Shown one piece after another: positions 53,626 through 62,100 of a stretch of DNA of 64,000 nt. The position numbers and the translations under genes were made by a program. Source of the stretch: Holophagales bacterium (GTDB lineage: Bacteria > Acidobacteriota > Thermoanaerobaculia > Multivoradales > Multivoraceae); assembly GCA_009837885.1 (NCBI GenBank), contig VXSP01000046.1:62001-126000 (forward strand). The letters run 5' to 3'. Each line of letters begins with the position of its first letter. Within the stretch, counting starts at the first letter, position 1. The notes under the pieces are model-generated. The model worked only from the letters and a program-made list of their open reading frames with translations. It was not told where the DNA came from and searched no databases.

Positions 53626-53943
53626 GTGCACACCTGGCGCATCAGCTTCGGAGTCACCCTGGTCCTGGCCGCTCTCCTGGCGTTCTACGCCTCAGCGCGC
53701 TTGGACTTCCTCGCGCCCCACAGCCGCCTGATCGTTCAGGACTATTGGCTCCCCATCACCCTTTACACCTTCCTCGCCGCGGCCACCTTCATGGTCGCCC
53801 TGGCGGCCGTGCTGCGCCGTCTCGGCCTCCACGACGTGGGCAGGAAGGTCGACCTGGTCGAACGCTCTCTCCGCCGTGGAGAGGGCGACCCCGACTTGAC
53901 GCGTCGCCTCGCCGATCAAGAGCAAGGCGAGTTCGTCGAGTAA
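53626..53943 (+). CDS. Small two-TM membrane protein
   Basis: The protein has 105 aa with a GTG start 4 nt after the previous stop. TM1 is ISFGVTLVLAALLAFYASA and TM2 is ITLYTFLAAATFMVALAAVL, followed by a charged cytoplasmic tail (VGRKVDLVERSLRRGEGDPDLTRRLADQEQGEF). Not recognised; likely a T4SS-linked membrane protein. Confidence 0.65.
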   Translation: MHTWRISFGVTLVLAALLAFYASARLDFLAPHSRLIVQDYWLPITLYTFLAAATFMVALAAVLRRLGLHDVGRKVDLVERSLRRGEGDPDLTRRLADQEQGEFVE

Positions 53944-53972
53944 CACCACTCCCCCAACAAAGGAGGACTTCC

Positions 53973-54290
53973 GTGACCCCAGAAACCCTCAACGCGAAGC
54001 CGCTGGCTCCGCCCTCCCGACGCCGGAAACTCACCATCCGGCTCACCACCCTCCTCGTTCTGGTTCCCGCCCTGGCCATGGCTCAAACGAGCCCGTGGAC
54101 CACGGCCGTCAACCAACTCCAGGCGGCCTTCACCGGTCCGATCGCGCGGGGCCTCAGCCTGGTGGCGCTTGTCATCAGCGGCCTCATGTTCGCCTTCGGT
54201 GAAGGCGGCAGCAAGAAGCTCCTGGCCGGCGTGATCTTCGGACTCGCCATGACGATGGGCGCCGTCCAGTTCCTCGGATGGATCACCTGA
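53973..54290 (+). CDS. trbC: TrbC/VirB2-like conjugative pilin
   Basis: GTG 53973 has AAAGGAGGA about 7 nt upstream; the ORF-track frame reaching back to 53745 is discarded. The protein is about 105 aa. A long signal peptide (LTTLLVLVPALAMA) precedes the mature pilin of two hydrophobic helices (IARGLSLVALVISGLMFAFG; LAGVIFGLAMTMGAVQFLGWI), the typical VirB2/TrbC layout. It should form the pilus or channel subunit. First clear T4SS gene, followed by VirB3 and VirB4 equivalents. Confidence 0.85.
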   Translation: MTPETLNAKPLAPPSRRRKLTIRLTTLLVLVPALAMAQTSPWTTAVNQLQAAFTGPIARGLSLVALVISGLMFAFGEGGSKKLLAGVIFGLAMTMGAVQFLGWIT

Positions 54291-54304
54291 AGCGGACGGG
54301 CAAC

Positions 54305-54508
54305 GTGGACCTCTTCCCTGACCCCGCGTTCATGGCGCTGGTTACCAGCGCTCTGCTCGCCGCCTTCAGCTACCCACGCCGCCGGCGTTACCCGGCGGCC
54401 GTGTCCATGGCCGCTCTATCGATCGGCCTCAACGAGCTCCACCACGCGGCGGCCAGTCTGCCCGCCGACCTCATCCCCTTCGCCGTCGGCATCGCGACCG
54501 GCCTCTAG
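54305..54508 (+). CDS. Small membrane protein between trbC and trbD
   Basis: About 67 aa from GTG 54305 (GGACGGG upstream) or 76 aa from ATG 54278, which overlaps trbC. Two weak hydrophobic helices (FMALVTSALLAAF; LPADLIPFAVGIATGL) flank a basic turn (YPRRRRYPAA). No known counterpart in the standard trb order that I can name. Confidence 0.55.
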   Translation: MDLFPDPAFMALVTSALLAAFSYPRRRRYPAAVSMAALSIGLNELHHAAASLPADLIPFAVGIATGL

Positions 54509-54514
54509 CTCCCG

Positions 54515-54805
54515 TTGCGCGGCGAGAAACCATGGTACGGCCACCCGGCGCTCTCACGCCCGATGAAGATCCTGGGCGTGGAGCGCCGGTGGTTCCTCCT
54601 CTCCGCCACCTTCGGCGGAGCAATCTGGAACGGCCTTAACTCGATCATCACCGCAGTCCTCGTCTTCGCCGTCCTCTACGCGGCCGGCTTCCTCGCGTGG
54701 AAGCGCGATCCCAACATGCTTTCGATCCTCGCGAAGGCCGGCTCGGGCCGCCCGCGGTACGACGCCGGCAAGGAGTCCAAGTGGCATCTCCACCTCATCG
54801 AATGA
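54515..54805 (+). CDS. trbD: TrbD/VirB3-like protein
   Basis: The protein has 96 aa with a TTG start. WYGHPALSRPMKILGVERRWFLLSATFGGAIW is the VirB3-family opening: short cytoplasmic leader, then a hairpin of hydrophobic helices (LNSIITAVLVFAVLYAAGFLAWKRDP). VirB3 binds VirB4 at the inner membrane; the VirB4 gene follows. Its stop overlaps a 22-codon ORF by 4 nt. Confidence 0.85.
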   Translation: MRGEKPWYGHPALSRPMKILGVERRWFLLSATFGGAIWNGLNSIITAVLVFAVLYAAGFLAWKRDPNMLSILAKAGSGRPRYDAGKESKWHLHLIE

Positions 54806-54870
54806 CCACTCCGTTCTTCGCTGAAACCGCAGACCAACTCCCTGTCTCCGCGCCGTCAGCAACAGCATGA
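54802..54870 (+). CDS. 22-codon coupling ORF between trbD and trbE
   Basis: ATG 54802 overlaps the trbD stop (ATGA) and its own TGA overlaps ATG 54867 of trbE (ATGA). It encodes MTTPFFAETADQLPVSAPSA-TA. Too short for the ORF track. It bridges the 61-nt gap so ribosomes can pass continuously from trbD to trbE. Confidence 0.4.
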   Translation: MTTPFFAETADQLPVSAPSATA

Positions 54871-57287
54871 ATCTCGACACCGAACGCACCGATCACGAGG
54901 CTGCCGGCAGCCTCGCCGAGGAACTCCCCTATTGGGGCTGGCTTGACGAGCACCCCTTCTGCCTGACACGCGACGGCGAACTCCTCGCCATCGCCGAGCT
55001 CTCCCAGGCCGTCGTTGACGGCCGCACCCCGCAACAGATGGACGAGGTGCTCAATCGCTGGCTACGCCTCCTCTCGTCCCTCGATCCCCAGACCCGCCTC
55101 TACTTCTATCTCCTCCGCCGTCCGGGCCGCCTGGCAGCCATCGACGGCCTTGACGGCGTAGCCGCCATCTCCCAGGAGAAGCGCCGGCGCTTCCTTGAGC
55201 GCCGCGTCCAGGACCTCCGCGCCTACGTCGTCTGGTCGCACGACGCCCAGCTCAAGGCCAACGCACGAACCGGCAACGCCGGCGTCCTCGCGGCGGTCCG
55301 GGAGTGGATCAAGAACCGCACCAAGCCTGACGAGTGCGCCTTCCTCCTCCGCCACGTCACTGACGCGGCCGAACGCTTCCGCCAGCTCGTGGACGCCTCC
55401 GCAGCCCTGGCTTCCGACGTCACTCCGCTCCGCCTGCTTTCGGCGCCCGAGGCCAGCGCCGTCCTCTCCGACCTCATCAATCGGCCCGGTCAACCCTGGC
55501 ATGGCGATCACATACCGAGCGCGCTCAACTGGCGCCTCGCGTTGTCGGAACTCGAGGCGGAGCGACGCTTCCTCCGCCTCGATGGCCAACCCCTGATCAT
55601 CTACAACCTGACCTCCCCTCCCGTGCAGGCCCGAGCGAATCTCCTGCAGGAGCTCTACCGCCTCGAAGCCCTGCTCACCGTGTCCCTGGAGTGGCGGCCG
55701 CAGCCGCTCGCTTCCTCGCGACGGAAGATCCGGAGCGTTCAGCGTCACTACTTCAGCAAGCGCTACTCAATGGTCGCGCACATGCAGGACTCCCAAGGCA
55801 CCGCCGCGGCCATGGTCGATTCTGCGGCCGACGCTGAATCCAGCCGCATCGCTCACGCCCTGGTCGAGCTCGAAACCGAAGGAGTCGCCTACGGCGACCT
55901 CTCCCTGACGATCGCCCTTCACGGCGACGACCTGGCTCAGATCGAGGCCCTCGATGCCGAACTCTTCCGCATCTTCGGCTCAGCCGACGCCAAGGTCATC
56001 CGGGAAGGCTTCGGCCAGCTACCCGCCTGGTGGAGCCGCTTGCCCGGGCAACCCCGCAAGCGCCAGATCCGGAGCGTCTTCGGCAGCGCCGGCGTCGCCG
56101 CTTGCCTCGCACCGTTGTTCGGGCCCCCTCCTGGCCAGGCCGAATGCAAGCACCTGACGCGGCCGGCCATGGCGACCTTCGAGACGCCCTGGCGCACTCC
56201 CTACCACTACGACCTCTTCGCCGGCGGCGATGTTGGTCACACCCTCATTCTGGGCGCCACCGGCGCCGGCAAGAGCTTCGCCCTCAACTTCCTTCTCGTC
56301 CAGGCCCAGCAGTACTCCCCTCGCATCCTCGTCCTCGACCTGGGCGGCTCCTACAAGTGGCTCACACAGTTCATCGGCGGCGGCTACCTGGAGCTGAACC
56401 CTGACGCCACCGGCGCAGACGTTGCCCTCAAGCCCTTCAGTCTTCCTCCCGGCGAGCGGACCTTCAGCTTCCTCACCGGCTGGATCACCCGCCTCCTCCG
56501 CATCGGCGGCTACGAGCTCAAGGGCGAGGACACCACCGAGCTCCGCGAACGCATCGAGGACCTCTACAGAAGCCCAGCCCCGGAGCGTTCACTCTCCTCC
56601 CTGGTCCGCACCCTGCCTTCCGCCATGTGGCCAGCTATGAGCCGCTGGCACGGTGAGGGCGCCTGGGCGCGCTTCTTCGACGGAGGCGGTGAGGACACCC
56701 TCGAACTCGCCGACTGGCAGGTCATCGACCTCGCGGGCGCCGCCGAACACGACGACCTCTGCGAGGCCGCGCTCTTCTTCCTGCTCGAACGGCTACGCCT
56801 GGCCCTGGACGCTCCCACCGAAGCCGGCCGCGTGAAGCTCATGGTGGTGGACGAAGCCTGGCGCTATCTCAACGATCCTGCCGTCCTCACCTACCTCGCG
56901 GAAGCCGCGAAGACATGGCGCAAGCGCAACGCCGCCCTGGTCCTCGCCACCCAGAGCGCCGTCGACCTCACCGACACGGACGGCGCCCAGGCCCTCCTCG
57001 AATCACTCCCCACCAAGCTCTTCCTCGCCAACCCGGATCTGCCCGCCGCGGTACAGAACACCTTCCGGCTCAACGACACCGAAATGCAGACGATCCGCGG
57101 GCTTCTTCCGAAGCGCGAGATGTACCTCCGCCGCGCCAACGAGGCCGGCGTCGTCCGCCTCGAAGTGGATCCGGAGTCCTACTGGCTCTACACCAGCTCG
57201 CCCGTCGACAGTGAACGCCGCGCCGCGGCCGTCGCCGAGCACGGCCTGGCCGATGGCCTTGCCGTCCTTGCCAACAACAGGAGGTAA
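54867..57287 (+). CDS. trbE: TrbE/VirB4-like T4SS ATPase
   Basis: The protein has 806 aa. The N-terminal VirB4 domain (about 1-420) is followed by the RecA-like motor: Walker A LGATGAGKSFALNFLLVQAQ, Walker B VKLMVVDEAWRYL, and WRKRNAALVLATQSAVDL, with ESLPTKLFLANPDLPAAVQNTFRLNDTEMQTIR typical of the TrbE branch. It powers substrate transfer and pilus assembly at the inner membrane. No sign of truncation. TrbG follows 6 nt later. Confidence 0.95.
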   Translation: MNLDTERTDHEAAGSLAEELPYWGWLDEHPFCLTRDGELLAIAELSQAVVDGRTPQQMDEVLNRWLRLLSSLDPQTRLYFYLLRRPGRLAAIDGLDGVAAISQEKRRRFLERRVQDLRAYVVWSHDAQLKANARTGNAGVLAAVREWIKNRTKPDECAFLLRHVTDAAERFRQLVDASAALASDVTPLRLLSAPEASAVLSDLINRPGQPWHGDHIPSALNWRLALSELEAERRFLRLDGQPLIIYNLTSPPVQARANLLQELYRLEALLTVSLEWRPQPLASSRRKIRSVQRHYFSKRYSMVAHMQDSQGTAAAMVDSAADAESSRIAHALVELETEGVAYGDLSLTIALHGDDLAQIEALDAELFRIFGSADAKVIREGFGQLPAWWSRLPGQPRKRQIRSVFGSAGVAACLAPLFGPPPGQAECKHLTRPAMATFETPWRTPYHYDLFAGGDVGHTLILGATGAGKSFALNFLLVQAQQYSPRILVLDLGGSYKWLTQFIGGGYLELNPDATGADVALKPFSLPPGERTFSFLTGWITRLLRIGGYELKGEDTTELRERIEDLYRSPAPERSLSSLVRTLPSAMWPAMSRWHGEGAWARFFDGGGEDTLELADWQVIDLAGAAEHDDLCEAALFFLLERLRLALDAPTEAGRVKLMVVDEAWRYLNDPAVLTYLAEAAKTWRKRNAALVLATQSAVDLTDTDGAQALLESLPTKLFLANPDLPAAVQNTFRLNDTEMQTIRGLLPKREMYLRRANEAGVVRLEVDPESYWLYTSSPVDSERRAAAVAEHGLADGLAVLANNRR

Positions 57288-57293
57288 CTCATC

Positions 57294-58133
57294 TTGCACA
57301 TTCCACCGCCGATCGCGGCCGTGATCGCCCTCGCTTCGGCTCTTCCACTCGCGGCCCAGGATGCCCACATCCTGCGCCTGGACGCTTCCGTCGACGCGGT
57401 CTGGCAACTCAACACCCGCGTCCGTCACACCACCGTCATCACCCTGCCGGCCTCCGAGAACATCCTCGACTTCGTCGTGGGCGACCTGGACTACTGGCAC
57501 TTGAGCGGAAGCGCGAACGTCGCCTTCCTCAAGCCCACCGAGCCGGGCGTCAAGACCAACATCGCCCTGGTCTGCGAATCCGGCCGGATCTACCCCTTCC
57601 TCGTCTCCGAATCCTCCGAAACACCGCCCCATCTCGTGGTCCGCTTTGACCCTGCGGAACCCGACTTGGCCGCGGCGGACGGTGAAGCTCACCGGCCAGC
57701 CTTCGTCGCCGCCGACCAGGTCGCCTCCTACCAGAGCATGGCCAGAGCGGCCGCCGAGGCGGCCGCTGATCACCGGCGGACCGCGACCGAGGAGATCGCC
57801 GCGGCCAAGGCCGACGCCGCGGACCAGGTCAACGGCTTCCGCGCCGAGTACCCGACTCGTGTCCGCTTCCCCTACCGTCTCCAGGAGAAGGCGAAGCGCT
57901 GGCCCTTCCTGGTCGAGGGCATGTGGCACGACGGCCAGTTCACCTATCTGCGAAGCCTCTCCCAGGAGTCTCCAGCCCTCTACGAACGGAAGGACGGACA
58001 GCCTTCCCTGATCCCCTACGACCTGACCGAGGACGGGCTCTACGTCGTCCGGCGAGTCATCGGCGACGGCTGGCTCCAGATCGGTAAGCAGCGCGTCACC
58101 TGGACCTTCGACGAACCCGACCCCCTCCATTAG
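57294..58133 (+). CDS. trbG: TrbG/VirB9-like outer-membrane-complex protein
   Basis: The protein has 279 aa with a TTG start, AACAGGAGG-type site upstream, and a signal peptide (AAVIALASALPLAAQ). The VirB9 N-terminal pattern is present (VWQLNTRVRHTTVITLPASENILDFVVGD; WHLSGSANVAFLKPTEPGVKTNIAL; IYPFLVSE). A helical insert precedes the C-terminal domain (RFPYRLQ...WPFLVEGMWHDGQFTYLRSLSQESPALYE), with VRRVIGDGWLQIGKQRVTW closing. With VirB10 and VirB7 it forms the outer core. No VirB7-like lipoprotein is evident nearby. Confidence 0.92.
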   Translation: MHIPPPIAAVIALASALPLAAQDAHILRLDASVDAVWQLNTRVRHTTVITLPASENILDFVVGDLDYWHLSGSANVAFLKPTEPGVKTNIALVCESGRIYPFLVSESSETPPHLVVRFDPAEPDLAAADGEAHRPAFVAADQVASYQSMARAAAEAAADHRRTATEEIAAAKADAADQVNGFRAEYPTRVRFPYRLQEKAKRWPFLVEGMWHDGQFTYLRSLSQESPALYERKDGQPSLIPYDLTEDGLYVVRRVIGDGWLQIGKQRVTWTFDEPDPLH

Positions 58134-58135
58134 CC

Positions 58136-59428
58136 ATGCCCGACTGGAAGCAAATGGTCCCCAAGCCGGTCGGCTCTATCCCGGCCGGCCTGATGAACAA
58201 GCTGGTCGCCGGCCTCGCCGTCGTCCTCGTCATCGCGATCATCGCCGCCACCATAGGCGGTGCTGGAGAGGAGGAGGATGGCGCCGAAGCCGACGCTCTT
58301 GACCAGGCCCCGGCCGATCCCTTCATGGCGGATCGGCTGGACAGCGAGGTCGAGAACCAGCTCCAACTCGCCGTCGGCGAAGCCGATCAGCGGGAGGCGG
58401 ACGCGCAGCGCGAAGCGATCCGGGACCGCAACCTCGAACTCCTCGCACCGGATCCGGATCCCGGTGAAAGCGTTCTTCTCCGCCTCGCCGGCATCGCCGA
58501 CGACGACGCCGAAGAGGAGCCCGATCCTTGGGACCCCGAGGCCTTCGCCCCTGAGGAGGCAGAACTCCGCCTCAAGCTCCACCTCGAGGCGGTCGAGCGC
58601 AGGCAGCGCTCCCTTCTCGCCGTGCCCGTCGCCTACTCCGCCCGCAAAGTCGACGACGACGCCGGCCACGACAACCCCCCTCCGCCCTCGCCGCACGAAC
58701 GTCTCCTCGACACCATTCTCGGGACCGCCGCAGCCCAACAGTCGACCACGGGGACAGGCCCCGGGGCCGCGGCGGTCCCACCGGGCGGCACGCTTGACGT
58801 GCCGCTTCCCGACTCCGACAACCTGCCCTCCTACCGCGCACCCGACCAGGTCAGCTCCCCGGCCGATCCGCGCGGCAGCCACAGAATCTATGAAGGCTCC
58901 TTCGTCGAAGCCGTCCTGATCACCCAACTGAGCGGCGACTACCCGAGCCCCGCCGTCGCTCAGGTCGCCGTCCCCTTCTACAGCGGCGATCGCCAGACCA
59001 CTCTGATCCCCCGCGGTAGCCGCTTCATCGGCACGGTTCAGGCCGTCCGCCACCAGGACCAAACCAGGCTCGCGATCGGCTTCCACCGCCTTGTGTTCCC
59101 CGACGGCCGCTGGGCCGCGCTCCGCTTCCAGGGCCTCAATCAACTCGGAGAAGGCGCGCTCAAGGACCAGGTCGATCGCCACTACCTGAGCACCTTCCTC
59201 GCCGCCGGCGGCGTCGGCCTCCTGAGCGGCCTCGCGGCGGCAGGCGCCACCGTTCAAGACCAGTTCCAGCTTGGCACCGCGAGGAGCTTCTCCGAAACCG
59301 GCATCCAGATCATGGACCGGTTTCTCAACCGGCTCCCCACCATCACCATCCGCGCCGGCCACCGCATGCGCGTCTGGTTCACCAGCGACCTCCTCATTCC
59401 ACCCCCCGACACAGGAGACATCCAATGA
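58136..59428 (+). CDS. trbI: TrbI/VirB10-like core-complex protein
   Basis: The protein has 430 aa. One TM near the N-terminus (LVAGLAVVLVIAIIAATIGGA) is followed by an acidic, Pro-rich periplasmic stretch. The C-terminal beta-barrel domain is diagnostic: YEGSFVEAVLITQLSGDYPSPAVAQVAVPFYSGDRQTTLIPRGSRFIGTVQ and FPDGRWAALRFQGLNQLGEGALKDQV, with the antenna helices at LAAGGVGLLSGLAAAG. It spans the envelope and links inner and outer T4SS parts. It overlaps trbJ by 4 nt. Confidence 0.95.
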   Translation: MPDWKQMVPKPVGSIPAGLMNKLVAGLAVVLVIAIIAATIGGAGEEEDGAEADALDQAPADPFMADRLDSEVENQLQLAVGEADQREADAQREAIRDRNLELLAPDPDPGESVLLRLAGIADDDAEEEPDPWDPEAFAPEEAELRLKLHLEAVERRQRSLLAVPVAYSARKVDDDAGHDNPPPPSPHERLLDTILGTAAAQQSTTGTGPGAAAVPPGGTLDVPLPDSDNLPSYRAPDQVSSPADPRGSHRIYEGSFVEAVLITQLSGDYPSPAVAQVAVPFYSGDRQTTLIPRGSRFIGTVQAVRHQDQTRLAIGFHRLVFPDGRWAALRFQGLNQLGEGALKDQVDRHYLSTFLAAGGVGLLSGLAAAGATVQDQFQLGTARSFSETGIQIMDRFLNRLPTITIRAGHRMRVWFTSDLLIPPPDTGDIQ

Positions 59429-60288
59429 CCCCCACCTCACCACTGCGACGCACCGTCGCCACCCTCCTCCCCATCCTCATCCTTGCCGGCGGAATTCCCG
59501 CCCTCGCCATATTCGGCTTTGGCGACATCGTCCTCGACCCCGCCAACCTCGTCGAGAACGCGCTCACCGCCGGCTTCCAGGACTTGATCAACGACACCAT
59601 CCAGAACCAGCTTGACCACCTCGAGGAGAAAGCCCTGGGCGAGATCGGGAAGCTCACCGAGAGCTTCGCCGAGCTCACGGGACTACCGATGCCTCTCCTC
59701 GACAACTTCGACACCCTCACTTGGGCCGGCGACTTCAGAGGCGATCCCGGTCAACTCCTCCAGAACTTCGCCAGCATGCAGGACCCGAACGCGGACCCGC
59801 TCACCGATTACTGGCGGCAGTACCTGGCCCAGGCCGACACCGTTTCGCGCCAGCGCTACGCGAACACCTTCCGCGACGTCGCCGGCGCTTCCGACAAGTG
59901 GCTTGCGCAGCGCGAGCAGGCCGACCGCGCCCGCATCTTCGACTACACCGCACTCGACAGCGCCGAGCGCATCATCGAGCTACTCGGCAACGCGTCTGAC
60001 GCCGTGGAGCGTAGCCGCGGTCAGACCAACCTCAGCGACACGGCGCTCGCTCAGGAACAGCTTGCCAACCAGATCACGGTCGCCGAGATCGACATGGCCG
60101 TCGCCGAACTCCTGGCCCAGACCACCGTCCGCGAGGCGATGGACCGGCAGACCCTCGAACTCCAACGCCGCCACCAGCTCGAAGCCTGGGTCACCGCCGA
60201 GCGGACCGAAGCTAGGCAAGCCGACCGCGCCCAGAACCGCCTTCGAGGACAGCGCAACGCTTGGCGTCAGGCCTTCCTCCTCGACTGA
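59425..60288 (+). CDS. trbJ: TrbJ/VirB5-like protein
   Basis: The protein has 287 aa with a signal peptide (LLPILILAGGIPALAIFGFG). DIVLDPANLVENALTAGFQDL is typical of TrbJ, followed by long helices (AQEQLANQITVAEIDMAVAELLAQT; MDRQTLELQRRHQLEAWVTAERTEARQAD). VirB5/TrbJ proteins sit at the pilus tip or in the periplasm. Overlaps trbI by 4 nt. Confidence 0.85.
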   Translation: MTPTSPLRRTVATLLPILILAGGIPALAIFGFGDIVLDPANLVENALTAGFQDLINDTIQNQLDHLEEKALGEIGKLTESFAELTGLPMPLLDNFDTLTWAGDFRGDPGQLLQNFASMQDPNADPLTDYWRQYLAQADTVSRQRYANTFRDVAGASDKWLAQREQADRARIFDYTALDSAERIIELLGNASDAVERSRGQTNLSDTALAQEQLANQITVAEIDMAVAELLAQTTVREAMDRQTLELQRRHQLEAWVTAERTEARQADRAQNRLRGQRNAWRQAFLLD

Positions 60289-60300
60289 TCCACCGGACCG

Positions 60301-61443
60301 ATGGCCAGTCGTCCCTCCGCTACAGGCCGATTCTCGGCGACCTGCGTCTTCAGGCGTAAGTCCTGCCCCGGATCCGGATCTGGGGCCTCACGCCGACCGC
60401 TAGTGCTGCTCCTCGCAGCCGCGGCGCTTCTCCTCCTCACCTCCTTACCGGCCGCCGCCCAGCTGCCGAACCAGGTCAACCCGAACACCGTCGGCCAGCT
60501 CCCTCAGTTCGTCGACACCGCCATCAACATCGTCCTCTCGGGCACCCCGCAGAACACGATCCTCGGATGGGGCCGCCAGATGATGCGAGGCATCGTCCTC
60601 ATCCTCATCGTCTGGACCGGACTCCGCGTCGCCTTCAGCGGGACCTTTCACACCTGGGAGCTCATCAAGTTCGTCATGACCTTGCTCATTCCCTGGACGA
60701 TGGTGGAGTCCTACTACACCCCCATCCCAGGGCTCGGCACCTCGTTCGTCGACCTGATCACAGAACAGGGTAACCAGATCATGCAGCTCTTCGGCGCGGA
60801 CATCCTCGCCCAGGGCGCGGCCACTGTCATGGAACTCGCCGAGGATCACATGCGGCTAGTCGGCGAGGAAGCCGCGTCCCTCAACATCTGGAACGCGATC
60901 CGCACCGGTGGCAAACAGGTCACCCACCTAGCGCTCTTCGTTGCCATCTTGGGGAGCTTTGTGCTCGGGATGATCGTCGTTGTCGCCCTCGCCCTTGCTC
61001 AGGTCATCTTCGCCAACGTCGCGACCGCGGTCCTCACCACGCTCGGGCCGCTCTTCATCCCGTTCATGATCGTGCCGAAGATGGACTTCCTCTTCTGGGG
61101 CTGGTTCAAGGCCATGATCCAGTACTCCCTCTACAGCGCGGTCGCCGCCGTCATGGTGAGTATCTGGACCCGGATCATCCTCACATACACGCGCTCGCTC
61201 GAAGCCACCGACTTCACCATCAACTCGTTGACCGCGGCCACCGGCGTCTGGCTACTGCCAGTCTTCGCCGTGATCGTGTGCGCCATCGTCTCCATCGTCA
61301 AGATCGGCGATATCGCCGGCATGATCGTCGGGGCCGGCAGCGACGGCGGCGGCTTCATCGGCGGAGCCTTCCTGGCTGGCCGCATCGTCGCCGCCCCAGC
61401 CCGCGTAGCCGCCGCGCCGCTGAAGGGAGGACTTCCCACGTGA
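60301..61443 (+). CDS. trbL: TrbL/VirB6-like polytopic membrane protein
   Basis: The protein has 380 aa. A signal-like segment (LVLLLAAAALLLLTSLPAAAQ) is followed by TMs: GIVLILIVWTGLRVAF, FVMTLLIPWTMVES, VTHLALFVAILGSFVLGMIVVVALALAQVIFANVATAVLTTLGPLFIPFMI, YSLYSAVAAVMVSIWTRII, and GVWLLPVFAVIVCAIVSIV. TLGPLFIPFMIVPKMDFLFWGWFKAM is typical of the TrbL/VirB6 core. It forms part of the inner-membrane channel. Ends in a Gly-rich tail. Confidence 0.92.
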   Translation: MASRPSATGRFSATCVFRRKSCPGSGSGASRRPLVLLLAAAALLLLTSLPAAAQLPNQVNPNTVGQLPQFVDTAINIVLSGTPQNTILGWGRQMMRGIVLILIVWTGLRVAFSGTFHTWELIKFVMTLLIPWTMVESYYTPIPGLGTSFVDLITEQGNQIMQLFGADILAQGAATVMELAEDHMRLVGEEAASLNIWNAIRTGGKQVTHLALFVAILGSFVLGMIVVVALALAQVIFANVATAVLTTLGPLFIPFMIVPKMDFLFWGWFKAMIQYSLYSAVAAVMVSIWTRIILTYTRSLEATDFTINSLTAATGVWLLPVFAVIVCAIVSIVKIGDIAGMIVGAGSDGGGFIGGAFLAGRIVAAPARVAAAPLKGGLPT

Positions 61444-62099
61444 GCCAATCCAAGCCGAACCCCGGCAAGGAGTTCGCCGACATATGGGGCGAGATCGTCG
61501 TTTCCAACCGTCACTTTCGCCTCGCCACCTACGCTCTCGCGGCCATCCTTGGCCTTCTCCTCGTCATCGTCGTCCGTCTCTCCAGCGTCGAGCTTCCCAA
61601 GCCCATCGTCATTCGCGTCGACGAGGTCGGGCGAGCCGAAGCCCTCGCCTACGAGGCCGTCGAAGCCCAGGCCGATCCCCTGGACCCGACCACCAAGTAC
61701 TTCCTCGCGGCGTTCGTCAGTGACCACTACAGCCGGCGTCAGGCCACCGCCCGAAACGCATGGAGCCGCTCCCTCAACTTCCTCGTCACGGAACTGGCGG
61801 ACGGGGCCTTCCGCCGCGACGGCCAGGCCGTCGCAACCGTGGCGGCCGGCCTCGCGGAGGAGGAGCGGCAGGTCGAGAACGTCCGCCTCTCCATTCAGCC
61901 GCAGCCCGAGGCCCCGCATTCCGCCACGGCCGACTTCGACGTCGTCGTCTTCAAGGACGCCGCGGAGGTCTCGCGAGAGCGCTGGAGCCTCGCCATGCAG
62001 TTCATCTTCCTGGAGCAGGTCCCGCCCAGCCTCATCACCGTCAACCCCATGGGCATCCTCGTGACCTACCTCCAAGCGGATCAGGCCGTCGACTTCTGA
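61440..62099 (+). CDS. trbF: TrbF/VirB8-like protein
   Basis: GTG 61440 overlaps the trbL stop; AAGGGAGG lies about 9 nt upstream, so the ORF-track start at 61278 is not used. The protein is about 219 aa. One TM (LATYALAAILGLLLVIVVRL) is followed by the NTF2-like VirB8 domain (DPTTKYFLAAFVSDHYSRRQATARNAW; SATADFDVVVFKDAAEVSRERWSLAMQFIF; PMGILVTYLQADQAVDF). It is an inner-membrane assembly factor of the T4SS. Confidence 0.9.
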   Translation: MSQSKPNPGKEFADIWGEIVVSNRHFRLATYALAAILGLLLVIVVRLSSVELPKPIVIRVDEVGRAEALAYEAVEAQADPLDPTTKYFLAAFVSDHYSRRQATARNAWSRSLNFLVTELADGAFRRDGQAVATVAAGLAEEERQVENVRLSIQPQPEAPHSATADFDVVVFKDAAEVSRERWSLAMQFIFLEQVPPSLITVNPMGILVTYLQADQAVDF

Positions 62100-62100
62100 C

